From: DASUTB01 sp036374835
Lineage (GTDB): Bacteria > Actinomycetota > Actinomycetes > Jiangellales > Jiangellaceae
Assembly: GCA_036374835.1 (NCBI GenBank)
Contig: DASUTB010000023.1
Location: 69,938-133,937 of the forward strand
Length of the DNA stretch: 64,000 nucleotides
Direction of reading: 5' to 3'
Under the pieces are notes generated by a model that worked only from the letters and a program-made list of their open reading frames with translations, was not told where the DNA came from and searched no databases. The translations under genes were made by a program, and so were the position numbers. Positions 24,028 through 32,448 of this stretch are shown here, in pieces; positions within the stretch are counted from its first letter, which is position 1, and every line of letters begins with the position of its first letter.

Positions 24028-24936
24028 TCATTCTAGAACGATGTTGGTGAGGGGGTCCCCGGCGGCGTACCGGGCGAGCTGGTCGCGGACGAGACGGAGC
24101 GCGCGGGGTTTGAAGGCCGTGGTCGCGCCGCCGACGTGCGGCGAGATCAGCAGTCCGGGCACGCTCCACAGCGGGTGTCCTTGCGGCAACGGTTCGGGAT
24201 CTGTGACGTCCACCGCCGCCCGCAGCCGCTCCGAGTTGAGCTCGGCCACCAGGGCGTCCGTATCGACGACGCCGCCGCGGGCGACGTTCACGAGCAGCGC
24301 ACCGTCGCGCATCAGCGCGAGCCGGGACGCGTTCATCAGCTTGCGTGTCTCGTCGTTGAGCGGAACGGTCAGGATCACGACGTCCGCGCGCGGCAACAAG
24401 GCGTCCAGCTCCTCGAACCCGGCCACACCCTCGCGCGCGGTCCGCGCGACCCGTAGCACGTCACACTCGAACGGGACCAGCCGCTTGTCCAGCGCCGCGC
24501 CCACCGAACCGTAGCCGACGATGAGCACCGTCCGGTCGGCCAGCGACTCGTAGTCGCCGAACGCCCACTCCTCACGCTCCTGCGCCCGGACGAACTCGGG
24601 GATCCGGCGCAGCGACGCGAGTGTGAGCGCCATCGCGATCTCGGCGGTGCTGGCATCGTGCACCCCGCGTGCGTTGCACAGTGTCACGCCGTCCGGAAGG
24701 TACGGCAGCACGTGCTCGTAGCCTGCGGTGAGGGTCTGGACCACCCGTAGCGACGGCATCCGTGCCATCACCTCACCGGTGATCGGCGCGAACATGTACG
24801 GCATCACGTAGAACGTGACGTCCTTCAGCGTCGCCGGGTCGGGGTCGCCGTCGGCGTTCCAGTGATGGACGTCGAGCCCGTCCGGCAGGTCGCGCAGCGA
24901 GCGGAACGGCTGCAGGACGGTCTTGCGCTCGGCCAT
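24028..24936 (-). CDS. D-isomer-specific 2-hydroxyacid dehydrogenase
   Basis: 302 residues. The NAD-binding signature VLIVGYGSVGAALDKRL is present, with NVARGGVVDTDAL and the catalytic His region ISPHVGGAT, all typical of the family (glyoxylate/hydroxypyruvate/phosphoglycerate-type reductases). Short N-terminal substrate domain. The substrate cannot be assigned. ATG at 24936; its upstream neighbour, the metalloprotease gene, ends 11 bp away, so they are probably co-transcribed. Confidence 0.87.
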   Translation of the reverse strand: MAERKTVLQPFRSLRDLPDGLDVHHWNADGDPDPATLKDVTFYVMPYMFAPITGEVMARMPSLRVVQTLTAGYEHVLPYLPDGVTLCNARGVHDASTAEIAMALTLASLRRIPEFVRAQEREEWAFGDYESLADRTVLIVGYGSVGAALDKRLVPFECDVLRVARTAREGVAGFEELDALLPRADVVILTVPLNDETRKLMNASRLALMRDGALLVNVARGGVVDTDALVAELNSERLRAAVDVTDPEPLPQGHPLWSVPGLLISPHVGGATTAFKPRALRLVRDQLARYAAGDPLTNIVLE

Positions 24937-24946
24937 GGCGCCGAAC

Positions 24947-26956
24947 CTACCCGACGCTCCCGGCCGGGGCGCCGGTCACCTCAGCGGACTCTTGATCGGG
25001 TGCCGGTGGTTCGCCCCGCTGTCCGCGCAACCGCGCGCGGACGATGAACGGCACCAGCGACAAGCACAGCACCACCTGGCCGAGCACGATCCCACCGAAC
25101 ATGGGCGCATCATCGACGTGGTCGATGATCGCCTGCGAAACCGTCCGCGCCTCGTCCAGTTCGCCGCCGGCCACGAGCACCGCCGCGTCGGTCACCGCGT
25201 GCTCGGTCGGGACGATCGTCGTCCCGATCGCGGTAAGCGCGCCGGCAACACCGTCCGGGCGCTGCTGCGCCACTTCGATCAGTTCGGTCGTGTCGGCGTA
25301 CTGCCGGCTCAGCTCGATCGTCTCGTCGAGGCGCTCGGAAGCCTGGTATTCGTCGGCCAACGCGGGTAACTCGTCGACACCGAGAGCGGCGAGAGCCGCC
25401 AGGACGTCGTCCCGCACGGTGAGAATCCGGTCGGACTCGGCCACGAGGTCGTCCACGCGGGTGAACGACCACGTCGCCATCGTCTGCCGCAACTCGTACG
25501 GTGCCCCCCATCCGTCGGCTCGGTGGAGCAGATCGTCATAGACGGCACGGGCCTCGTCCCGCTCGGCGACCCGGTCCATGTCGTCGGCGTCCAGGACGAG
25601 CTCCTCGTAGACCGTCAGGGCGGCCTCCGACCCACCGGCCTCCTCCAGCAGGTCCAGCATTCGGCGCCAGTCGACCGGCCCGCGCAGTTCCTCGCGGTCA
25701 CCGTCGGCCGACGCGTACGGGATCTTCCGGTCGAACGCCGCGGCGAGCACGGCCGTCATCGCTTCGGCGCCGATGTCGGCATAGATCCGATCCATCGCCC
25801 ACCACGACGTCTCGTAGCCGTACTCGTCAATGGGACGCGCCCCTACGGACGAGTCGTCCCAGTCCGAGAGCACGACCGTCTCGTCCGCATCGCTCGGGCC
25901 GGCATCGACCTGTGGTGTGAACCCTTTCATGCGGTTCGCCGCCCGATCGGCGTACAAGTCGGCGAGCCCTTCGCGGAGCCAGCGCTCGCTCATCGTGTCG
26001 TGGTTGAACCAGGCATGGGCGAGCTCGTGCAGCATGGTGAACGTGTCCAGCTGGTCGCCGACTTCGATGGCGTTGGCCTCCGAGTCGAACCAGCCGGCAT
26101 ATCCGTAGGCGTGCGGCGATGACGACTCGATGATCGCCATGTCCGCGTCGCCGGGCCACGGCTCGCCGATCGCCTGCTCCAGCAATCCCACCCCGCGTGA
26201 GACGACGTCCTCGGCGAAATCCGCCCACTCCTCGTCGCCCGGCGTGTAGCGCAGGACGAACGTGTGACTCCCCGAGCTGATCTCGCGCTCGGCGAGCAGT
26301 TCATCGTTGCGCGCGGCGAGAGTGGCGTAGAAGTCCTCCTCGACACCGTCATTGGAATACGTGATGAACCCGTCGGCGACCGAGCGCCGCATATAGCTGC
26401 CGACGACCTCCAACTGTTCGAACGCGTCCGGCACCCTGACGGTGATGGTCGCGTGTTCCGGGTCCCCCATCGGGTAGATCGGGAACAGCGTGTATGCCGG
26501 GCTGGCCCGCACGAGCCCGTCCGATCGCGGCGGCTGGTCGGGAAGGTCATAGCTGAGTTCGATCGTCTGGGGCGATCCGTAGCGCAGATCCGGGGAGAGA
26601 TCGACGCCGAGCACCGTCCACCGCGGATCGTCCATCTCGTCGCCGAACGTGGCGAGCGATCCACCTCCGACCCTGCCGGCGACGATGTTGGTGGCCTCGG
26701 CCGGCACCGGGACGCTGACGCTCTCGTACACGGTGTAGACGGTGGCGCCGTCGGACCGGATGTAGTCGGCGACCAGGTTGGTCAGCCGCATCTCGACGGT
26801 GACGTGCACCCGCTCGGCATCCGGCTGGAGCTCATAGGTGACGTCCGCCTCCATGCGCAGATTGCCGTCGTCGGCGGCGGCCGCAGGCGTCGCGGCGCCC
26901 ACTGCGGCGATTCCGACGAGCCAGGTCGCCGCCAAAGCGGTCAGAAGCGTACGCAC
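24947..26956 (-). CDS. Secreted, membrane-tethered gluzincin metalloprotease
   Basis: 669 residues. It has a signal peptide (residues 1-27, ending TPAAAADD), a beta-rich M1-like N-domain, then the zinc site HELAHAWFNH with the third ligand Glu in the downstream EGLADLYAD, i.e. the HExxH-(18)-E gluzincin pattern. A long helical region of about 250 residues follows, then one transmembrane segment near the C-terminus (FGGIVLGQVVLCLSLVPF) and a short basic tail. It is therefore an extracytoplasmic peptidase anchored by its C-terminus. It lacks the GxMEN motif of M1 aminopeptidases, so substrate and exact family are open. Start GTG 26956. Confidence 0.78.
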   Translation of the reverse strand: MRTLLTALAATWLVGIAAVGAATPAAAADDGNLRMEADVTYELQPDAERVHVTVEMRLTNLVADYIRSDGATVYTVYESVSVPVPAEATNIVAGRVGGGSLATFGDEMDDPRWTVLGVDLSPDLRYGSPQTIELSYDLPDQPPRSDGLVRASPAYTLFPIYPMGDPEHATITVRVPDAFEQLEVVGSYMRRSVADGFITYSNDGVEEDFYATLAARNDELLAEREISSGSHTFVLRYTPGDEEWADFAEDVVSRGVGLLEQAIGEPWPGDADMAIIESSSPHAYGYAGWFDSEANAIEVGDQLDTFTMLHELAHAWFNHDTMSERWLREGLADLYADRAANRMKGFTPQVDAGPSDADETVVLSDWDDSSVGARPIDEYGYETSWWAMDRIYADIGAEAMTAVLAAAFDRKIPYASADGDREELRGPVDWRRMLDLLEEAGGSEAALTVYEELVLDADDMDRVAERDEARAVYDDLLHRADGWGAPYELRQTMATWSFTRVDDLVAESDRILTVRDDVLAALAALGVDELPALADEYQASERLDETIELSRQYADTTELIEVAQQRPDGVAGALTAIGTTIVPTEHAVTDAAVLVAGGELDEARTVSQAIIDHVDDAPMFGGIVLGQVVLCLSLVPFIVRARLRGQRGEPPAPDQESAEVTGAPAGSVG

Positions 26957-27027
26957 GGTGCTCGAACGTAATCGACACGCGCTTGCGGTGACAACGGCGT
27001 TTGCGCGGTCGTGTCAGGATTGTTGCC

Positions 27028-28200
27028 ATGCGCCTCATCACAGCGCTCACCTCCGCCGGCTTGATCATTTTCACGGCATGCGCGGACGGCGAGGACGACG
27101 ATCCCGCCGGGCCCACACCCACACCGACGCCGGCCGAGACCACCACGGCCGCAACGCCGGCCGCGGCACCGCCGACACCGACGGACCCGCCAACCGAACG
27201 GGAGGAACCGGCGCCCGGGCCGGTCACGCCGGGTGAGGTGGACACGATCGTCGGCGGGCTGGACGTGCCCTGGGATCTCGCCTTCATCTCGGACGACACC
27301 GCACTGGTCTCGGAGCGCAACACCGCACGCATCCGGTCCGTCACCGCCGGCGGCGACGTGACCGAGGTGGGCGTGGTTGACGGGGTCGAACCGGGCGGCG
27401 AAGGTGGCTTGCACGGCATCGCCCGGTTCGAGGACTGGCTGTACGTGTACTACACCGCCGCGTCGGACAACCGGGTGGTGCGCATGCCCTTCGACGGCTC
27501 GTCGCTCGGCGATCAGGAAGTGATCATCGATGGCATTCCCAAGGCCGGCATCCACAACGGCGGCCGGATCGTCTTCGGGCCGGACGGGATGCTGTACATC
27601 GCGGCCGGCGACTCGTCCAACGGCGGTCTCGCACAGGATGTCGACTCGCTGGCCGGCAAGATCCTGCGGCTCAATCCGGACGGCTCGGTGCCGGACGGCA
27701 ACCCGTTCGACTCACCGGTGTGGTCGTACGGCCACCGCAATCCGCAGGGCCTGGCGTTCGACGACAATGATCAGCTGTGGGCCAGCGAGTTCGGCCAGAA
27801 CACGTGGGACGAGCTGAACCGGATCGAGGCGGGCGAGAACTACGGCTGGCCGATCGTCGAGGGCATCGCCGACTCCGACGAATTCGTCGACCCGGTCCGG
27901 CAATGGTCGACCGCCGAAGCGTCACCGAGCGGCATCGCCTACGTGCGCGACACGATCTTCATGGCGGCGCTGCGCGGCCAGCGACTCTGGCAGATCCCGC
28001 TCGAGGAGGGCTCCGTCGGTGAGCCTCAGGCGTTCTTCGCCCAGGAGTACGGCCGGTTGCGGCACGCCGAGGTCGCACCCGACGGCTCGCTGTGGGTGCT
28101 GACGAACAACACGGACGGCCGGTGCCGCCGCGATGGCGATCCGTCCTGCGAGGCAACCACCGACGAAGACTTCATCCTCCGCGTCACCCTCACCGAATGA
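27028..28200 (+). CDS. PQQ-dependent sugar dehydrogenase-like lipoprotein
   Basis: 390 residues. A lipoprotein signal peptide with lipobox IFTAC (Cys18) is followed by a Thr/Pro-rich linker (residues about 27-65) and a six-bladed propeller of the glucose/sorbosone dehydrogenase family (GSDH): LDVPWDLAFISD, GGLHGIARF, NGGRIVFGPDGMLYIAAGD, and the RNPQGLAFD and EFGQNTWDELN blades. Soluble GDH-type enzymes oxidise aldoses extracellularly with PQQ; actinobacterial lipoproteins of this type often have no proven activity. ATG 27028 starts the signal peptide. Divergent from the metalloprotease gene, with 71 bp between starts. Confidence 0.82.
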   Translation: MRLITALTSAGLIIFTACADGEDDDPAGPTPTPTPAETTTAATPAAAPPTPTDPPTEREEPAPGPVTPGEVDTIVGGLDVPWDLAFISDDTALVSERNTARIRSVTAGGDVTEVGVVDGVEPGGEGGLHGIARFEDWLYVYYTAASDNRVVRMPFDGSSLGDQEVIIDGIPKAGIHNGGRIVFGPDGMLYIAAGDSSNGGLAQDVDSLAGKILRLNPDGSVPDGNPFDSPVWSYGHRNPQGLAFDDNDQLWASEFGQNTWDELNRIEAGENYGWPIVEGIADSDEFVDPVRQWSTAEASPSGIAYVRDTIFMAALRGQRLWQIPLEEGSVGEPQAFFAQEYGRLRHAEVAPDGSLWVLTNNTDGRCRRDGDPSCEATTDEDFILRVTLTE

Positions 28201-28283
28201 CCACGTTAAGCTCCCACGCCCCGGCCAAACGTCCCTTACAGGCCACGCATCGCCCGTAACCGCCGCGCAAAGGAACACGTAAC

Positions 28284-29690
28284 GTGGGCCGGATGACGTC
28301 CTCGGCGGACTTGGTCGTGCTCGGCGCCGGTCCGGCGGGCCTTGCCGCAGCGTGGCGGGCCGCCCGCCGCGGCCGCTCGGTCGTCGTGCTGGAGCGGTCC
28401 GATGCGGTCGGTGGCCTTGCCGCGAGCTTCCAGGTCGGCGGCGTGTCGGTGGACCACGGCAGCCACCGGCTGCACCCGGCGACGCCGCCACACCTGCTGG
28501 CCGATCTCCGCGAGCTGCTGGGCGATGATCTTCAGCTGCGGCCACGGAACGGACGGCTCCGGATAGCCGGCCGCTGGGTGGGTTTCCCGCTACGGGCCGG
28601 CGAACTGGCCCGCGCCCTGCCCCCGACCATGCTCGCGCGCATCGCCGCCGAGGCGGCCGCCGAACCGCTCCGGCGGCCGCGCGCCGACACCTACGCCGCC
28701 GTCCTGCGCAGCGGACTCGGCCGGACCGTCTACGACACCCTGTACGCGCCGTACGCGAAAAAGCTCTGGGGCCTGCCGGGCGAGCAGATCGCCGGCGAGC
28801 AGGCCCGTCGCCGGGTGACCGCGGACACTCCCTGGAAGATCGCCGGTCGGATGCTGCGCGGCGGCAGCGGCGGCCAGGGCCGGGTGTTCTACTACCCGCG
28901 CCGCGGGTTCGGCCAGATCGTGCGATCGCTGGCCGATGCCGCCTCGGAGGCCGGCGCGATCATCCGGACCGGCACCGCGGTCGATGCTGTCGAACCGGCG
29001 AGCGGCAGCAGTGTGGTGCAGGTGACGGCCGGAGCCTCGACCCACGTGAAGGCGGCCCATGTCTTCTCGACGATCCCGCTGCCGGCGCTGGCCGCGGTCA
29101 CCCGTCCCGGACCGCCGCAGGCGGTCGTCGACGCGGCGCGGCGGCTGCGCTTCCGGGCGATGGTGCTCGTCTACCTCGTGCACCGCGGCGGACCGTGGAC
29201 GCCCTACGACGCGCACTACGTCCCAGGCTCGGAGACGCCGATCACGCGCATCTCCGAGCCGACCAACTACCGGGTCAGCCCGGACGACCCGACGGACCGG
29301 AGCGTGTTGTGCGCCGAGATCCCGTGTGCGGTGGGCGACGCGATCTGGCGGGCCGACGATGACGACCTGAGAACCCTGGCCGAGGACGCTCTCGCGGCCA
29401 CCGGACTGCCACCGGTGCGCGCCATCGAGGTAGCCGTCCGGCGGCTGCCCCGGGTCTACCCGATCTACGAGCTCGGCTACGACCGCCACCTGGCGGGCCT
29501 CGACGCGTGGTCGGTCGCGCTACCGCGGATCACCACGTTCGGCCGGCTCGGGTTGTTCGCCCACGACAACACGCATCACGCCATGGCGATGGCCTACGCC
29601 GCCGTGGACGCACTCGGCCCCGACGGCTTCGACACCACGGAATGGCACGCGGCACGGCGACGGTTCGCCGAGCACGTCGTTGAGGACTAG
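28284..29690 (+). CDS. FAD-dependent amine oxidase/UDP-galactopyranose mutase-like protein
   Basis: 468 residues. An N-terminal FAD-binding Rossmann motif (VVLGAGPAGLAAAWRAARRG) leads into ERSDAVGGLAASF, and the central GGxxxHPATPPHLL and YAPYAKKLWGLPGEQI segments match the protoporphyrinogen-oxidase-like/UGM-like group common in polysaccharide loci. The C-terminus keeps the FAD contact region GLFAHDNTHHAMAMAY. The substrate is not known; a sugar-nucleotide or lipid-linked sugar is plausible because it converges, with a 4-bp overlap, on a flippase-glycosyltransferase fusion. GTG 28284 has AAAGGA upstream; ATG 28293 is an alternative. Confidence 0.8.
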   Translation: MGRMTSSADLVVLGAGPAGLAAAWRAARRGRSVVVLERSDAVGGLAASFQVGGVSVDHGSHRLHPATPPHLLADLRELLGDDLQLRPRNGRLRIAGRWVGFPLRAGELARALPPTMLARIAAEAAAEPLRRPRADTYAAVLRSGLGRTVYDTLYAPYAKKLWGLPGEQIAGEQARRRVTADTPWKIAGRMLRGGSGGQGRVFYYPRRGFGQIVRSLADAASEAGAIIRTGTAVDAVEPASGSSVVQVTAGASTHVKAAHVFSTIPLPALAAVTRPGPPQAVVDAARRLRFRAMVLVYLVHRGGPWTPYDAHYVPGSETPITRISEPTNYRVSPDDPTDRSVLCAEIPCAVGDAIWRADDDDLRTLAEDALAATGLPPVRAIEVAVRRLPRVYPIYELGYDRHLAGLDAWSVALPRITTFGRLGLFAHDNTHHAMAMAYAAVDALGPDGFDTTEWHAARRRFAEHVVED

Positions 29691-31399
29691 GACTGCTGCG
29701 AGCCGTGGACGCGCGATCCCGCCACGGGAGGTGGCGGCACCGGAGCGTTGATCTCCCGGAACACGGCCGGCACCACCCGGCGAAGATAACCGCCGAGCCG
29801 GACGAACGAACTGCCCGACTCCCGCCACGCGTAGCTGATCGGCACCTCGGCGTAGCGGTAGCCCTTGGCCAGCAGGTCCAGCGTCAGCACCTGCGCGTAG
29901 TTGTAGTCGTGCAGCACCTCCGCGTGTGCGGCCGCCTGAGGTGAGAACGCCCGGAAGCCGCTCTGGCCGTCGGTGATATCGGGCCGCCGCGCCGCCCAGC
30001 GCACCCACCAGGTGAGCACCCGGTTGCCCAGCCGGCGATGGGGCAGCATTCGCTCGATCTGCCCGGCGAAGCGCGAGCCCACGACGTAGTCCGCCGCGCC
30101 GGCCAGGACGGGTCCGGCCATTGCCGGAATATCCTCCGGCGCGTACTCGCCGTCCGCGTCCAAGTAGACGACGGCCGCGGGGCCGAACGCCAGTGATTCG
30201 GCCAGTCCGCGCCGCATCGCCGCTCCCAGACCCAGGTTCCCTGGCTGGCGCACGACGACCGCACCCGCAGCGGCGGCAATCTCCGCGCTGCGGTCGGTGG
30301 ACCCGTCATCGACGGCCAGGTTCACCACCGGTCGCCCGCCGACCCGGTCCGGGACCCGCGCGAGGACGCCGGCGACCGTCGCTTCCTCGTTGTGCACCGG
30401 CAAGAACACCACGACCGGAGCCTGCTCGCCGGTCGTCCATGGACGAGGCGTCAACGCGCGTCGGCGCGGGAGCCGGGCCCGGCCCCAGTACGCGGGGGCG
30501 GGGACGACGAGCGCCGCGGAGCCGACGACCACGGCGTAGACCGTCTTCACCGCGTGCGTGGTCAGCGCGACGGCGAACGCCACGCCCGGATCGGCGCCCA
30601 GCGCGACCAGACCGGCGGTGGCCGCCGCCTCGTACGACCCCACGCCGCCCGGTGTAACGGCGACGGTCTGAGCCGCGATGGTCAGGGCCGTGACGGCCAC
30701 CGCCTCCGGAGCCGACAATCCGATGCCGGCCGCTTGCGCGACCGCGAACACGACCGCCGCCTCCAGCGCCCACGCGAGCATGGCGGCGAGCGTGACCGAC
30801 GGCAGCCGCGGCCGGACGCGGTGACCCTTCGCCGCCAACCGGCGAAGCCAGGCGAAGCCGGCCACCGCAAAGGCGGCGACCGCGCAGCCCACGACCCACA
30901 CCCAGCCGCCGACCAGGCTCACGACCAGCCCGGGTACCGCGACCAGCGCAAGGACCAGCACTCCCAGCACGTCGGCGAGCCGCAGCGTGACGCCCGATGC
31001 GAGCACTGGCTTGACCGGCAATCGAACGCGCCGCAGCACGCTGGTGAACCGCAGCGGCTCGCCGAGCCGGAGCGGCAGCACATGGTTGCCGAGCAGCGCG
31101 ACGTGGATCGCCGCCCAGGCCTGCCCGAGCGGCAGGTCGGTGAGCACGGCCGTCCATGCCCGTGCCCGGATGAGGAACGCCACGGTGTAACAGGCCAGCG
31201 CCACAACGAGCCCTGCCGGGTCGGTGAGCACGGCGTACACGGTCTGCCCGAGCACATCGGCGTCGATCACCTGGACCAGGTAGACCGCGGCCGCGGCGAG
31301 CACCGCGAGACCGACCGCCACGCGGACCGCACCCTGCAGCCCCGCCCGCCGCGACGCTTCAAACCACCGGCCGGGCAGCGGCCCGCGGGTGTCTGTCAT
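29687..31399 (-). CDS. Flippase-like (LPG synthase-TM/UPF0104) domain fused to GT2 glycosyltransferase
   Basis: 570 residues. Residues about 20-305 form seven or eight membrane segments of the lysylphosphatidylglycerol-synthetase-TM/UPF0104 type (LLGNHVLPLRLGEPLR, VTPGGVGSYEAAA). From about residue 328 a GT2 domain follows (VVVFLPVHNEEATVAGVL, VDDGSTDRSAEIA, DADGEYAPEDI with the DxD metal site, SGFRAFS), closest in style to dolichol/polyprenyl-phosphate sugar synthases. The ATG at 31399 overlaps the stop of the upstream iron-ABC ATPase (ATGA), so it is the fourth gene of that operon. It would make and perhaps flip a lipid-linked sugar. Whether the membrane domain truly flips is inferred. Confidence 0.82.
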   Translation of the reverse strand: MTDTRGPLPGRWFEASRRAGLQGAVRVAVGLAVLAAAAVYLVQVIDADVLGQTVYAVLTDPAGLVVALACYTVAFLIRARAWTAVLTDLPLGQAWAAIHVALLGNHVLPLRLGEPLRFTSVLRRVRLPVKPVLASGVTLRLADVLGVLVLALVAVPGLVVSLVGGWVWVVGCAVAAFAVAGFAWLRRLAAKGHRVRPRLPSVTLAAMLAWALEAAVVFAVAQAAGIGLSAPEAVAVTALTIAAQTVAVTPGGVGSYEAAATAGLVALGADPGVAFAVALTTHAVKTVYAVVVGSAALVVPAPAYWGRARLPRRRALTPRPWTTGEQAPVVVFLPVHNEEATVAGVLARVPDRVGGRPVVNLAVDDGSTDRSAEIAAAAGAVVVRQPGNLGLGAAMRRGLAESLAFGPAAVVYLDADGEYAPEDIPAMAGPVLAGAADYVVGSRFAGQIERMLPHRRLGNRVLTWWVRWAARRPDITDGQSGFRAFSPQAAAHAEVLHDYNYAQVLTLDLLAKGYRYAEVPISYAWRESGSSFVRLGGYLRRVVPAVFREINAPVPPPPVAGSRVHGSQQS

Positions 31400-32448
31400 G
31401 CAGCGTCGGCGGGGAACGCCGCCAGCGCATGACCGGGCTCGAGCCGAACGGACACCCGCTCGCCGGGTCCGACCGGTTCGACGTGCGAGGCCATCGAGCG
31501 AACTGTCACGCCATCGCCGAGGTCGACGTGGTAGACGACGAACGAACCGCGGAACTCGACCCGGCGGACTCTGGCGTCGCCGGCCGGATCAGGCACGACA
31601 TGGACGTCGTCCGGGCGCACCGTCACGTCGACGTCGTGCCCATCGCCGAGATCGCCGACGACCGGCACCTCGCCCCACTGGGTCTTGACCGATGTTCCGA
31701 CTCGCTGGCCGGGAAGGAAGTCGGCCTCGCCCATGAAGGTCGCGACGAAGCGATTGGCCGGGGCGTGGAAGACGGTCTGCGGTGCGGCGATCTGCTCGAT
31801 ACGGCCGGAGCGCAGGACGCCGACCCGGTCGCCCACCGCGAGCGCCTCCTCCTGGTCGTGGGTGACGAACACGCCAGCCGCGCCGGCCGCGCGAAGCACC
31901 GCCACGACGTCGTCGCGCAGCCGGATCCGCAGGTTGCGGTCCAGGTCGGAGAACGGCTCGTCGAACAGCACGACCGCCGGCGCGGGCGCCAGCGCCCGGG
32001 CCAACGCCACACGTTGGACCTCGCCGCCGGACAACTCGTGCGGATACCGCCCGCCCATCTCGCCGAGGCCGACCAGATCGAGCACCTCCGACACGCGTTC
32101 GTGCCGGCCCGGGTCGCGCTTGGCCAGACCGAACGCGACGTTGCCGGAAACATCGAGGTGCGGGAACAACGCGTGGTCCTGGAACACCATGCCGACGCCG
32201 CGCCGCTCGGCCGGCACCCACGTCGAGGGTCCGGCCATCTCACGTCCGGCGATCATCACGCGTCCGGCGTCCGGCGGGGTCAAGCCGGCGACCAATCGCA
32301 GCAATGTGGACTTGCCGCAGCCGCTCGGGCCGACCAGGGCGAGCAGTTCGCCCGGCGCGACATCGACCGTAACGCCGTCCACCGCGGCCACGTCACCGTA
32401 CCGCTTCACGAGCCGCTCGGCGCGAAGCACCGGTTGCGTCGCACTCAC
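31396..32448 (-). CDS. Ferric-iron ABC transporter ATP-binding protein
   Basis: 350 residues. It has Walker A GPSGCGKST (residues 40-48), the signature LSGGEVQRVALARAL, Walker B VVLFDEPFSDLD and the switch His in VFVTHDQEEAL, plus a C-terminal TOBE-like domain of about 110 residues, as in FbpC/PotA-type importers. The GTG at 32448 overlaps the permease stop (GTGA). A larger open frame continues upstream in this frame through the permease gene, but the homology begins at VLRAERLVKRYGDV. It powers Fe3+ uptake with the two genes before it. Confidence 0.9.
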   Translation of the reverse strand: MSATQPVLRAERLVKRYGDVAAVDGVTVDVAPGELLALVGPSGCGKSTLLRLVAGLTPPDAGRVMIAGREMAGPSTWVPAERRGVGMVFQDHALFPHLDVSGNVAFGLAKRDPGRHERVSEVLDLVGLGEMGGRYPHELSGGEVQRVALARALAPAPAVVLFDEPFSDLDRNLRIRLRDDVVAVLRAAGAAGVFVTHDQEEALAVGDRVGVLRSGRIEQIAAPQTVFHAPANRFVATFMGEADFLPGQRVGTSVKTQWGEVPVVGDLGDGHDVDVTVRPDDVHVVPDPAGDARVRRVEFRGSFVVYHVDLGDGVTVRSMASHVEPVGPGERVSVRLEPGHALAAFPADAA

